Positions 23,560-35,700 of a DNA stretch of 64,000 nt are shown piece by piece. The notes beneath the pieces are model-generated. The model was not told where the DNA came from. It saw nothing but the letters and a program-made list of their open reading frames with translations, and searched no databases. Position 1 is the stretch's first letter; each line of letters begins with the position of its first letter. Both the position numbers and the translations under genes were made by a program. Source of the stretch: Palaemon carinicauda (Eukaryota; Arthropoda; Malacostraca; Decapoda; Palaemonidae); NCBI RefSeq assembly GCF_036898095.1, contig NC_090743.1:18422500-18486499 (forward strand), written 5' to 3'.

Positions 23560-24140
23560 GGGAAGGCTACGGGAGATAGGAGCCTAAAAGCGGGCTCGGT
23601 ATACCAGACTCTGAGAGGGCTGCAGGGAGGACTCCTCGAGGACCACCATGATCTTTAGAACTTGGTAAAGTCCGAGGAGCTTGTCCCGATGACGAAGAAA
23701 TGAAGCCTTCGAGTCTGCCAGGATCGGCCAGCCACCCAGGAACGGAGTGGCTGGATGCCGATGCTGAGCGCCCGTGAAGAGATCCGAGAGGATGTATCGG
23801 AGAACTGATGAGGTGCCATGGAGAGGCCGAAGCACAGCCCTTGAACTGGTATACCCGCCTTCCAGGCGGACTCCAAAGTACTTCCTTGAAGATGGGTGAA
23901 CCAGGACCGGAAGTACGAGACCTACCGGACCAGTGTACCCATGAAGACTTGTGGTCTCACCGCAAAGCTGACCGAGTCTGCTGTCGCTATGCAGGACAGA
24001 GACTGTACGATAACCCTGTACAGAGTCGAGGAGGGAAGGAGGCGACTACGGAGGCCTCGAAACCCGTTGGCCACCTCTTGGAGGGGGCGCCTCTCCGACA
24101 TGGACTGAACTTCTGCCCGGAGGACCCGTCCCCTCACCGA
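23560..24140 (-). pseudogene. Reverse transcriptase remnant with FLGG in place of YLDD (element E)
   Basis: The N-part at 23922-24137 (RAEVQSMSERRPLQEV, AVRPQVFMGTL) matches element F. The frame 23655-23876 has CFGLSMAPHQFSD, an RT motif. The active site reads FLGGW followed by PILADSKASFLRHRDKLLG. The two catalytic Asp codons are GGT GGC on the minus strand (23731-23736). It cannot polymerise. Confidence 0.78.
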
Positions 24141-25140
24141 TCCCTACCCAGGGAGGAGGGAGGGGCTCAAAACCAACCGGGACTGTTGAAGGAGACAAGC
24201 TCGGAGAGCTGGCCCTTGGCCTAGTCTCTGGCGCTCTCCATTCCCTAAGACCAGGGCAAGCTGGACTGGCGTAAGGGAGCCCTTGGGTGAGTAGAACTCG
24301 GTCCAGGACCAAATCCTTCCCTTACCGAAGAGGAATCTCTGAATCTGGGATCCCCTTGAGGTTTCTCCTGAGGGCCAGAACCTGCCAGAACGCAAGTTCT
24401 GACCCCTGGAACTCATCCTCCTGATGGACTGGCAGCAAGGTCTCCCATTCCCGGAGGCTCTTCCTGGGAGACTCGTAGATAAGCCCCAAGGGTCTAACTG
24501 GATCCTGTCGGACCCTTGCGGAAGACAGGACCTCAGGATCCCTCCTAGGAGACAAACTGGACCCCAGTGATGAATGATGTAAGGCTTCGCCCCCTCCGCA
24601 CGATAGGACCCTCAGGAAGAGGCGGAGATTCTCCCTATGGAGTGAAGGGGGAGAGGACCGGGTCTTCCGACCCTCCTGGGGATGGGCAAAGCTCATCCGC
24701 GGGGGAGGGGAGATGGAGACTGAGGAGGGCTCATCGCCTGCGTAAGGACTCGCGAAGGGACAGGATAGTCCTTGGGGAAGATACCATGCCAGGGATTCCT
24801 CTCACCCCTTTCAGGGGGAGAGGAAGCTGCCACTGATTAGTGACCCCAGTCAGAAGGCACAGGATCATTGCCTGTTTGAGCGCTCTGACTACGGCATCCC
24901 ACCAGGGATGCCGACCAATCCTCGCGCTGACAGGGAGTCCCTCTGGAGGGAAGAGGATCGTTCGATCCTCTGGGGGAGATGACACATGAGGGTTCGCCCG
25001 TAGAGAAACTGCAGTGAAGGGAGAAGAGACCTTTGACCTGACCGGAAACCTTCCCTCCCCTCCGGAGAGGGCGCTGCTTTGCGCTGCGGGGGAGGGAAAC
25101 GTGGAGGTGGCCTGACTGCCATAAGCCCTGATGTAAACAG
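24141..25140 (-). pseudogene. gag-like remnant, family 2 (element E)
   Basis: SELAFWQVLALRRNLKGIPD (24322-24696) corresponds to SERAFWQVLTLMRALNGFSD of element F. The C-terminal ATSWLDIWL region is absent: the sequence passes from gag into RT near 24150. The upstream segment PILFPPEGLPVSARIG-like at 24731-24985 corresponds to DPSIPFPPEGVSDSA of C. Confidence 0.65.
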
Positions 25141-26650
25141 GGCGCGGCCGTGTCGGAGAACGGTGCGCCGATCACGCTGACGATCGCGCGAAAAGCAGAG
25201 ATCTGGGTAGCGTGTGAATAAAGCATGCGTAGCTGATAACCGCGCCTGCATGCCCGCGAACCCGCATGAGCGTGGGCGTATCGGCGACCGCGTGAATGAT
25301 CCCTGCGTCTCCGCGCATATGAAAATCGCTGGCGCTTGCGCATGAAAGATCGTGGGCGAGGGAAACCATCCCACGCGTGAACGATCTCGGCGAAAAAAGA
25401 TCACCGGTGCTACCGCCGACGGGAATTGCATGTGGGGAACCATCCCACGCGCGTTAGAATAACGCAGAAGAAACGCTGACGATCTTCGGTGCTTAGGCGA
25501 GTACGAAGATCATCGGCGCTAGCGCGAGAAAAACCGTAGGAGACAGCGGGCGGGGACCCGTAGTGCCCGCATGCGAAAGATCTCCAACTATGTAAGGCGA
25601 TCGTCGGCGATTCGCGCGAGCCCGGACGATCTCCGACGCTCCCGCGTAAGCGGCAATCGTCGGAGCTCGCACGCGAGAGAAGATAGTCGGCGATCACGAG
25701 CGGGAACCTCGGTGCCCGCGCGCGGACGATCTACGACGATCGCGAGCGGGAAACCGCGCGCGGACGATCCGTGCGATAATTGCGTGAGCCTCAATGGTCG
25801 CACGCAGGAAACTATCCCGCGAACGGAACGATCTTCGGCGCTCACACTTACCGTGAAGATTGTCGGCGCTTGCGTGCCTAGCGCCGAATCCGAAGATCGG
25901 CGGAGAACCGCGCGTGGAAGGCCTCGTTGTCGTGCGCGGGATGGTTCCCACGCACAGAACGATCATAGGAGCCTAAGCGTACTAAGAAGATCGTCGGCGC
26001 TTCCGCTTAGCGCCGGATCCGAAGATCGCCGGGTAAGGGCCGTTGATGATCGCGTGCGGAAAACCGTGCGCGGGAAACCATCCCGCGCACAGACCGATTC
26101 TCGGCGCTTACGCAAACTAAGAAGATCGTCAGCGCTTGCACGCCTAGCGCTGGATCCAAAGATCGCTGGCTAACGACCGTTGCCGGGCTGACGATCGCGA
26201 GCGAAAGGGCCTGAAGGTCGCGCGCGGGAAACTATCCCGCGCGCGGGAAACTATCCCGCGCGTGGGCGATCATCAACGCTTACGCATTAGCGCGACCAGA
26301 AGATAGTCGGCTAACGACCCTCGACGATCGCGAGATCGCGCGCAGGAAACCATCCCGCGCGCGGGCGATCATAAACGCTTACGTGTTAGCGCGAACAGAA
26401 GATCGTCGGCTAACGATCGTCGACGATCGCGCGTTCATTGACGATCGCGAGATCGCGCGCGGGAAACCATCCCGCACGCTGGCGATCATCAGCGCTTACG
26501 CGTTAGCGCGAACAGAAGATCGTCGGCTAAACCGTCGACGACCGCGAGGTCGCGGGCGGGAAATAATCCCGCACGCGGGCGGTCTTCAGCGCTTATGCGT
26601 GAGTGAAGATCGTAGGCTCCTGCACAACAGAAGATCGTCGGAAATGGTTG
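25140..26650. repeat. GC-rich palindromic tandem array, units about 99-135 bp
   Basis: Units contain GAAGATCGTCGGCTAACGA, then CGACGATCGCGAGATCGCGC and GGGAAACCATCCCGCGCGCG. Anchors at ~26299, 26398, 26514 and 26613 give spacings near 99-116 bp; earlier units are longer and less regular. Each unit has inverted repeats (CGCGCGGGAAACTATCCCGC, GATCGTCGACGATC). It occupies the position of the gag minisatellite in element E but is much longer. Confidence 0.85.
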
Positions 26651-28200
26651 AAGGATCGCTAACTCGTAGATCAGGAACTGGGATGTGTCCCTAAAAGGGA
26701 GAGCATCCCCTGAAGAGGACCAGGAGGTCTACTTTAGTGCCGACGATCAACTGAAGGACTGCTAAATACTCTGAGGAGTGGTCTCTGTGAGGTACCTTTC
26801 CCGCGAACGGGAGAGGTGGCCTTCGTAGAACAGACTTAGAGACACCGAAGGCTGAACTGCTGGTGAGCGCCAGTGCGCTATCTCAGGAACCCCAACGATG
26901 TGCACAAATGTGCAGGGAACGTTGGTAGCAGCATAACAGGATACTGGAACAGGGAGTGTCTAAGGCAGTCTCAGGAACAGCAGGAACAGCAGTCGAGCGC
27001 TAGCGCGTAAGGGAACGTTGGCGCGCAGGTAATACCTGACACTTAAGAGACTTACTCAAGGTGTGAGAAAGTCTCTCCTGCCCCGAAGGGAGGAGCCTGT
27101 TAGATAACGGGGGCGTGGGCGCCCAAGGCGCGTCTGCAGTCAGGAACGGATACAGCAGGCAACAGGAACACTGAGGGACGAGAGACCAAGGGTCTAACGT
27201 AGTCTGAGTAGCGAGGCCCCGAGGGGATAGTTGCAAGACCCCGAAATGTCAATGCAACGAGAAACCTATGTTTCTCCGTCACTAAACACCAAAGCGTAGA
27301 AGTGACTAAAGTTACGAAAGCCCAAGGGAACTGCGTAACTAAGATCCAAGGCCCCGAAGTTTCCCTGACACTAACACCGAAGTGCTAGTGACTGAACAGC
27401 AAGCTGTTGATGACAGGAACAATCCTCCGAAGAGGAGTCTCTATGAGTGGTCTCTCTCGCGAACGAGAGAGTGAGCACTTCGTAGAAGAGACGAGAAGGA
27501 GCCCCGAAAGGCCGTGAGATCAGCAGACGTAAACAGGAACAATCCTCCGAAGAGGAGTCTCTGTGAGTGTCCTCTCACGCGAACGGGAGGGGACACTTCG
27601 TAGAAGACAAAAGGAGCGGTCCTCCGAGGAGGAGCCCTTAGTGCGGCCTCCCTCGCGAATGAGAGAGGGCCGGACTGATCCTGCAGCTGCTCAGCCCCTT
27701 GAGCGTAGCTACAGAAGCGACCGCTCAGCCCCGAGAGCATTGTCACTAGTACCATGGTCTAGCCTTGCAACCGCTCAGCCCCTTGAGCAAGGCACTAGGG
27801 CGGTCGCTCAGCCGCAAGAGCATAACCGCCAAGGACCAAGGAAAAGTAAAAGGGAAGTTAACTAACTACCCTGGAGGCGAACCTCCTTATCGTTCTAGGA
27901 TGCAAAAAAGAGCTGGCAATAATCACGGGGGAATCTCTAAGTGAAGGGAACGCCCCTGACGAATGCCTGAGACACGGCGGCGAAGCCGACTCCCTAGGAT
28001 AAACAGGACAACTCTGTTTCGAAGGCACACACAACAGGCACGAAGAAACAGCATCGTAAACTGGAAAATAAAACAGAATAATTATTTAACAGAAAATTCA
28101 CCCGGGTGAAACTCAGGAGAGAAACCCCGAGGGAAAGAACATAAGAACGAAATAAGGTATGCACCCCCCTCCCCCACCCGGCATGCCCAGGTGAGGGGGG
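26650..28200. repeat. Diverged ~115-bp repeats with hairpin cores, upstream gag region of element E
   Basis: CAGGAACAATCCTCCGAAGA with GGAGTCTCT recurs at ~27415 and ~27534, and related units lie near 26750 and 27610. Each has a hairpin around CTCTCGCGAACGAGAG or CTCACGCGAACGGGAG followed by CTTCGTAGAAGA. I could not find the cysteine-array N-terminus of gag here, so it is replaced or lost. No gene is seen. Confidence 0.65.
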
Positions 28201-28219
28201 GGGGACGAAAGTTAACAAA

Positions 28220-28878
28220 ACAGAATTATAACATGATAATTATGCAACTGACTTTGAATGCTCCAAGGATCACCGACCCCCGAAGGGATGTGAGCCCTGA
28301 GCTGAAAAGTTAAAACACAATATTCGTAAAAATAATTGAGACAAAAAAGACGAAATAGCGACTCGGTTCTGAGAAGCTATCGTAGGCGTAGTACGGAGTA
28401 AGAGGTGAACGACCTCGAGAGAAGGGCCAGACTCCACGAAAGGCAACCATGGTGGCCTAGAAGTGCAAGGCCGTGATCACGGAAAGATCGTGGTGGCCAA
28501 AGCCGGCGAACTCTAGCAGACGTACACATTACACAACGCACAACACCGAAAGCAAAGGAAACTTACATTTTCTATACACAAAAATATATATAAACATCAG
28601 AAATGTTTAAATATAAGAAAAGGTAAGTTAAAAAATAAAACAATAATGGCCGTCAAGAGAGCATAGGAGCAGAACCTCCGATCACTATGCGAGCCAAAAG
28701 TAAAGTGGAGTATTCTCCGGTGTGTGTGAGGGGGAGGGGTAGCTAGCTACCCCTCCCTACCCCCCGCTAACTAGCGGTGGGGTAGGAAACCCTCGTTAAA
28801 ACTTTATGGCTCGTCATCGGCTGCGCCGAAGTAATCACCCCATGTAAATAGTGTGGTTTGTATTCAGTTACGGAACAA
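28220..28878. other. Leader and gag-side ITR of element E
   Basis: 28220-28680 shows no ORF. 28680-28878 matches the family-2 leader of element C almost base for base (GAGCCAAAAGTAAAGTGGAG, GTAGCTAGCTACCCCTCCC, ATGGCTCGTCATCGGCTGCG) and ends at the ITR. Confidence 0.75.
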
Positions 28879-29126
28879 AAGCATTATTGGCTGCCAAAGA
28901 GCGGCGAGGATGAAAGAGGACACGTCCGTCTACCATCCGAGCTGAGAGCAAAGTGAGCTCAAGCACAGGTGTGTGTGAGGGGGGGGGGGGGGGTAGCAAG
29001 CTACCCTCCCCAACCCCCGCTAACTATAAACCCTCGTTAAATTTTAATGGCTCGTCAATTCAGCTAGTACACCGAAATTAATACCCCTATTAAATAGCGT
29101 GGTTTGTATGTCAGTTACAGAACAAA
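28879..29126 (-). repeat. Isolated family-2 gag-side end (leader plus ITR)
   Basis: ATTGGCTGCCAAAGAGCGGC and GAGCTGAGAGCAAAGTGAGC begin a second copy of the leader, ending ...GTCAGTTACAGAACAAA at 29126. No gag follows on its left, because it starts right after the ITR of element E. It is most like the ends of F and G (AAATAGCGTGGTTTGTAT). A (TA)n tract follows. Confidence 0.8.
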
Positions 29127-29490
<364 letters not shown>

Positions 29491-29515
29491 AGCATTAAGA
29501 ATGTTTTCACAGATA

Positions 29516-29833
29516 TGACAAATTCGTAGATAATTTGTATTTTTCCTAACTATACAAACCTTAGCTATTTAATAGGGGTATTACTTTCGGCATAGCTGAA
29601 ATGATGAGCCATTAATTTTTAACGAGGGTTTACTACCCAGACCGCTAGTTAGCGGGGGTAGGGGAGGGTAGCTGGCTAACCCCCCCCCCTCCACCCCCCT
29701 TTCACACACCTGTGCTTGAGCTCACTTTGCTTGGAGGTAGGACTTCAAGGAGGATAGGGCTGGCGGGAAAGTTTGGTTAAATAGCTAAGGTTTGTATAGT
29801 TAGGAAAAATACAAATTATCTACGAATTTGTCA
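29516..29833. repeat. Family-2 terminal module, copy 3 (before element F)
   Basis: 318 bp with inverted ends TGACAAATTCGTAGATAATT ... CTATACAAACC and GGTTTGTATAGTTAGGAAAA ... ACGAATTTGTCA. The interior resembles copy 1 (AATAGGGGTATTACTTTCGG). It abuts the family-2 ITR at 29834. Confidence 0.9.
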
Positions 29834-30247
29834 TTTTTCCCGTAACTGGAATACAAACCACGCTATTTAATAGGGGTGACTCACCCATTAGGAAGGGTGG
29901 ACGTCCAAGCCAGTCTGGCTTTTGGCACTCAAGAAATAAGGAGTCCCTGCACCTGACTAAAACCTTGCCATGCAAGGTCTGCAGCCTACGCAAGCTGTGT
30001 GTGAAGGTATGAAGAAGTGTGACTCGTCCTAGAAAGTTGTTCTGAAGTTCTTTAGATGGAAACTTGTAGACTAGGACTTTCCCAATACCACCTCGTCAGG
30101 GTATGGGGACGTAATATTAAAACTAGGAACACCAAGGAGCATGGTTTATCTTCAGTGGTTTGAGGTCAGCTATGCAGAGAACCCAGGATGCTGCTTTCCC
30201 CAATAGAAGGGATGATGAAGAAAAGAATAAGGGCCAGTCAAACCTTT

Positions 30248-31560
30248 TCATTCATACAGACTAAAACTGGGTAACAATTCCCTCAACCTTCTGCTACTTG
30301 TCCAATAAGGAGCTTGAGGTTTTAAACCAGCTGTTGTGCAGCCACCACAGGACCAATAGAGAAAGTTATCGAGTCTCCTGTGGGTCACGTCTTGCAGGTA
30401 GTGGGATGTGAACGTGGTTTGCCGTTTCCACACCCCAGCTTGAAGAAGCTGCATCACTGAAATATTTCTTTTGAAGGCCAGGGACATAGCTATGCCCCTG
30501 ACATTATGTGCTCTGGGGAGATGTGACGGAGGAAGGTCTGGATTCAGTGCTAGGTCAATGACCCTGTGATTCCGAGCAGAGATGATGTTCTTGGTGATCC
30601 TCCTCTTAGTCCTCCCTGTGCTGGCAAATAGTGCTGGCACATGAGGACGGGCTGCAGCTGTTCTTTTGAGGTACAGCCTCAAGCTCCTTACTGGGCATAG
30701 TAAGTGATGGTCTGGGTCATCTGCTACAATATGGAGACTAAAAATCTGGAAGGAGTCGAACAGAGGATCCGCTACTCCCGGATACTGAGTCTTAGTAATA
30801 AACTCAGGGACGAAGCTGAACGTTACCTCCCCATATCCCCCTGAATGGGCGATGACATACGAGAGACCATGAAGTTCGCTGACTCGCTTGGCCGAGGCCA
30901 AAGCTAGCAGGAACACCGTCTTCCAGGTTAGGTGGCGATCTGATGCCTGGCGTAATGGATCATAGAGAGGTCTCTTAAGAGACCTGAGAACTCGAACCAC
31001 GTTCCATGGGGGAGGTCTCACTTCCGACAGAGGGCTGGTAAGTTCATAACTCCGTATGAGTAGAGAAAGTTCTAGCGATGAAGAAATGTCCATTCCTTTC
31101 AGCCTGAAGGCGAGGCTTAAGGCTGAGCGATAGCCTTTCACTGCCGACTGATAGGCGCATTTCTTCACGCAAATATACAAGGAACTCCGCTATTGCTGGA
31201 ATAGTGGCATCGAGTGGAGAGATACCCCTTCCACAATACCAACCACAGAAGACTTTCCACTTTGCCTGGTAAACTGCAGCTGATGACTTTCGCAGGTGTC
31301 CAGACATCCTGATTGCAACTTGTTGCGAAAATCCTCTCTCAGAGAGGAGATGCTGGATAGTCTCCAAGCGTGAAGTCGTAGTGAACCTACGGCTTTGTGG
31401 AAGATGTTGGCCTGTGGTTGTTTGAGTAGATTGTGTCGTGGAGGGAGTTCTCTTGGCGGCTCCATTAGGAGTTGCAGGAGGTCCGGGAACCACTCTGCAT
31501 GATGCCATATCGGAGCTATGAGGGTCATTGAAAGACTGACCGATGTTCTGGTCTTGTTGT
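30248..31560 (-). pseudogene. Tyrosine recombinase, family 2 (element F), one visible frameshift
   Basis: The catalytic half is an open frame 30248-31180 with ALASAKRVSELHGLS (Arg 99), RAHNVRGIAMSLAF (His 225, Arg 228), GVWKRQTTF (Trp 251) and TSHYLQDVTH (Tyr 261), so R-H-x-x-R-Y is complete. The core-binding half (RLETIQHLLSERGFSQQVAI, HLRKSSAAVYQAKWKVF) lies in the frame 31044-32078. The two join at a small shift near 31150, where SAVKGYRSALSLAF becomes out of frame. Only this shift separates it from an intact enzyme. Confidence 0.85.
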
Positions 31561-32110
31561 GTACCCTCCTCATCAGACAGAACGGGGGAAAGGCGAAACG
31601 TCGATGTTGTCCCACCGTTGTTGGAAAGCAACGGGACTGGGGAACAGTACAGCGGGAGCCTGAAGTTCAGGGCCGTTGCGAAGAGGTCCACAGTTGGAGA
31701 ACCCCACAAAATCAGGACTTTGTTGGCTACTAGATGATCCAAAGACCACTCGGTACTCACTATCTGAGATGCTCTGCTCTGGTTGTCAGTGAGTACATTC
31801 CTCTTGCCCGCAATGAAGCGTGCCGATAGTGGTATCGAGTGGATTTCGGCCCATCTCAGTATCTCTACTGCTATATGGGATAGTTGCTGCGAAAAAGTAC
31901 CTCGTTTATTGATGTAGGCCATTACTGTGGTGTTGTAGCTCATCACCACCACAGAGTAACTTGCCAGGTACTGTTGGAACTGTTGAGGGGCTAGAATGAC
32001 GTCCTTCATCTCTAGGAGATTTATGTGGAGGTACTTTTCTGACTCTGACCAGAGGCATGATATCATGTGGTGCAGCACATGGGCCCCTCACCCTTTTTTT
32101 TGAAGCGTCC
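31190..32110 (-). pseudogene. RNase H and Dam-like segment (element F)
   Basis: In the frame 31044-32078: KYLHINLLEMKDVILA (Glu motif), SVVVMSYNTTVMAYINKRG, where the usual catalytic Asp of SDNTT reads Tyr (SYNTT), and IAGKRNVLTDNQSRAS. The first motif (FSDASKKR) lies just upstream in another frame. The Dam-like FAFPPFCLMRRVHNK is in the frame 31190-31615. A small deletion after LPLYCSPVP sends the RNase H frame directly into the YR frame. Confidence 0.8.
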
Positions 32111-32700
32111 GAAAACTGCATCAAATCCGGGGGAGGACGAGAAGATCCCCTCCTCTTCGTAGGTTCTCGTCTGCCACCCACCACTGGAGATCCGTCAGTT
32201 CCGCAGGTCCCATGGGGATCTGAATCTTAAGTACTTCCTTGAAGAAGGATGGACTGGGATCTGGATGTACGCGTCCTTTAGGTCCAGTGTGCACATGAAG
32301 TCTTACGGTCTTACTGCTAGTATGACCGTGTCTGCCATCTCCATGCTGAACAAAGTTTGTTTGACAAACTTGTTCTGAGCTGAGAGGTCGATGACTAGTC
32401 TCCAGCCTCCAGATGCCTCTTTACAAGAAAGAGTCGACTGAAGAAGCCCGGAGATCCGTCGAGGACCTCTTGGAGAGCGCCCTTCTTCAATATGGTCTGG
32501 ACTTCAGCCCGAAGGGCTTGCCCCCTTGCTGATCCCATGGCAAGGGAGTTCAATGACACTAGATTCGTCGTCAGGGGAGGTAGAGATGTTATGAACAGGA
32601 CGCGATATCCTAGACTGATCACGAAGATTGTCCAGGAATCGGCCTCGAGTTGCTTCCACCTGTTTGAGCTACTTTGTAGGCATCCCCCCACTGGTGGACA
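32110..32700 (-). pseudogene. Reverse transcriptase fragment without active site (element F)
   Basis: On minus: RAEVQTILKKGALQEVLDGS and FFSRLFLVKRHLEAG, then LVIDLSAQNKFVKQTLFSM and MCTLDLKDAYIQIPV (motif A, one stop codon upstream of it). Immediately afterwards, near 32210, the sequence continues with ELTDLQWWVADENL, which belongs after the RT thumb. Motifs B to E including YxDD are deleted. Confidence 0.8.
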
Positions 32701-32734
32701 TGCAGGGGGACTGCCTATCCTAGCGTTTGCAGCC

Positions 32735-35700
32735 TCAGCTGCTCCCTCTAGGATTCTTGCCTCCCCTGGAAGACTTTTTGCCTTTCCTTTCTTTGACAGG
32801 AAAGGGCTTAGACACCAAGGTCTTCGCTGCTGTTGTCGTCTTAGTGGTCTTGACTGGACGGGACTGTTGTGGTGCTGGAGGCTTATAGGGCTTGGATGTT
32901 AAAGCCCTATGAAGGAGGGAGTCTTGATGAGACTTCCTCCACCTCTCAGCGGCATGTTCCACATCCTTAGGCTCGAACAAGACGGATCCCCCTAGGGAGG
33001 AATGTCTGAGCCTATTGATCTCGGTGCTAAGGATCTTCTCATGGAATCTCTCAGCTACTGCATCCCGACGTTTCAGGATTGTATTTCCCGAGTTCGAGAC
33101 TTGGTGGGCCAGAAACTTGATCGTGCGAGTACCTGAGAGAAAGAAGGTCTCTATAGCTTTCCTGGTACGTTCTTTGGAGAAATCCTCAGAACGTATCAGG
33201 ATACCTAAGGTCCCCAACCAGATATCGAGCCACGAAGTGGCTTGCATAGCACACTTACGCAACTTTCTCCTGGTTGAAGATCTCGGCTGTCGAGAACGAG
33301 ACCTGCCGGTTGGAGTGTCTCTCAAGAGGGACTCCCCTGGTTAGCTCTTCTAGCGAGTGGTGAAGAGGAAGAGCTAAACAAGGCTCCTCAAGTATCTCGA
33401 AGTACCTCCTCAGCTGTAAGCGAGGAGGTGGGAGGAGCTTGTTGGTGGCACGGGAATGGTTGGAGGAGGACATCTCGGAGAGCTGTAGTGAGATCTTGTC
33501 CCTGGTACTCTTAACCCCTTGAGACCAGGGCAGTGCTGCACTGGTCTTGGAGGGTTTCTGACTACCAAAGACACGGTCCACCTTGCCCTCTCGTGGAGGG
33601 ATCTCTGGGTCGGAAAACCCGTTGAGAGCCCTCATTAGAGTCAGAACTTGCCAAAACGCACGTTCTGACTCTTGCTGGTCTCCTCCTGTTGTAGGACTTG
33701 CAGCGAAGTCTCCTTCTGTCCCCGAAGGCTCTTCTTGGGGATAGTCGCGGACGTTCCCTGAGTAGCTAGCTGGCTCCATCCTAGTCCTAGTAGAGGACTT
33801 CAGCAATGTTTTGGAGTCCTTAGATTCCTTCCTGGGAAGGATGTAGGACTCCAACATTGACGAGGGTGGCATATTCCTTTCAATCCCCGACTGAGTAGAC
33901 CCCTCGGCGCGAGGAAAGGTTTCCCCCATTGGTGCGATGGGGGAAAGTCTCTCTTCGCGTGATTCTCCTGGGGACGGGAAATATTCGTCTGAAAGGGAAG
34001 GAGAGGCAGTCTGAGGAAAGGAAGGAATCTGCCTCGAAGGTCTGCGTGGAGTCAGTTTCGCCCTTGGGGAAGTGACCGGGTCTGGAACTCCTCTTTTTCT
34101 CTTCAAACGGGTAGAAGAAGCCATGGATCTGTGTCCCAATTCAGAGAAGACAGGCTTGAAAGCCTGCGTTACGGCTCTGATCAGTGCACCGAACCAGGGC
34201 TGTTGGCTGACATATGCGCTGTCAGATATACCCCTTGAAGGGACAGGAATTGAAGGATCCCTGGGAGGAGTCCCCATCATTTGGTGGGTTCGCCTGCGAT
34301 GGCTTTGGGATCCTGGACCCCTCTAGATGCTTACCTTCCCCCACAATACGCGGTGGTATGCGCTTGCGGGTGAGGGGAATGAAGCGATGGCAACCTTGCC
34401 GTGCGTAGTTCAGCAGTCTCGCGCGCGGGAATATATTGACGCTCGCGCGCGGGAATATATTGACGCTCGCCCGAGGGAGAATAATGGCGCTCGCGCGAGG
34501 GAGAATAATGGTGCTTGCGCGAGGGAGAATATCGGGGCTTGCGTGCACGGGAGACTGTTGGCGCAAAGGTGCGCGTGCGGGAGACTGTTGGCCTACAGGC
34601 GTGCGCGCGGGAGACTGTTGGCCTACAGGCATGCGCGCGGGAGACTGTTGGTGCACAGGTGCGTACGCGGGAGACTGTTGGTGCACAGGGGCGTGAGCGG
34701 GATATTGTTGGCGTGTACGCGCGTGCGGGCGTGCAGAATCAATACGTTGAGTGCACGGGCGCGCGGGAGAGTTCGCACGTACCTGTACCAGCCGTAGGGG
34801 GCGCGCGCTCAGGAGAAAGATCCATAGCGCGCGCAGTTGAATCATGTGGGGCGCGTGGGCGCGCGATAGCTCGTTGGCGCGCATCCTTTGGAAAGGGTAG
34901 GCGAGCGCGAGGGGATGCGTGCGGGAGAAGGCTGGCGCAATGGTACTGGTTGGCGCGTGGGAGAAGCCAGCTTTGTTGACTTCCCAGCAGCACCATGATC
35001 AGTAGATCGTTGGCGCGCAGGAGAGTTAGATGTTGGGCGCGTCTGCGCGCGGGCAAGAGACTGATGGCGCGCTGGAGAGCGCTGGCGCGCAGTTGAGTGT
35101 TGGCGCACAGCTGGGTGCGGGCGCGTAGGAGAATGTTTGCGTGAAGGGTCAGGCAAAACCTGGCGCACAGGAGAACGTGGGCGCATATGTGCATGAGGGC
35201 GCACATAGCGCATGATGGACCTATGCTCCTGTTGGGACGTATGCGCGTGTTGGCGCGTACGCCCTTGATGCCCTGTATTAGGGTTTAGTGATGGGGCCTG
35301 ACGAGCTACTAAAGAGCGTTTGTCAGGTTTCGTTGGCGCGCCTTAGCGTGCTTAGGTGAAGCCTTGTTAGGCCCATGTAGAAAAGGTGATGGCAGGTCGG
35401 CAGGTCTGTCGGATGGAAGGTCGACGTGTCCTTTAAAAGGATGACCTTCCACTGAAGGAGATCGCGAACGATCTGCAGAAAGATCCAGGACCAGTGCAGG
35501 AGCAGTGATAGGTGATTGGACTCGAGGCTCCTCTGCGGTAGACTGCATCGAAGGTGTTGAACCAAAGAGGCGCCTCCTCACCGCAGGTGAAGGAAGGCCT
35601 CTATGGCGAAGAGGAAGGCAAGGCTTCCGACGAATGCGCCCTCTGGGGGCCATTGGATCAGCAAGCTGACCTTCTGCAGTCCTCCGAAGAGGAGTCTCTG

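Larger units (their letters stand above)
21261..28878 (-). mobile_element. DIRS-like retrotransposon, family 2, element E (both ITRs present, decayed)
   Basis: Left ITR TTTGTTCCGTAACTGACATA at 21261 and right ITR ...CAGTTACGGAACAAA at 28878 bound a 7.6-kb minus-strand copy. It holds relics of YR, RNase H and RT and a greatly altered gag region rich in GC palindromic repeats. All genes are broken. 21261-21660 is 3' UTR and 28220-28878 is leader, neither with a gene. Confidence 0.78.
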
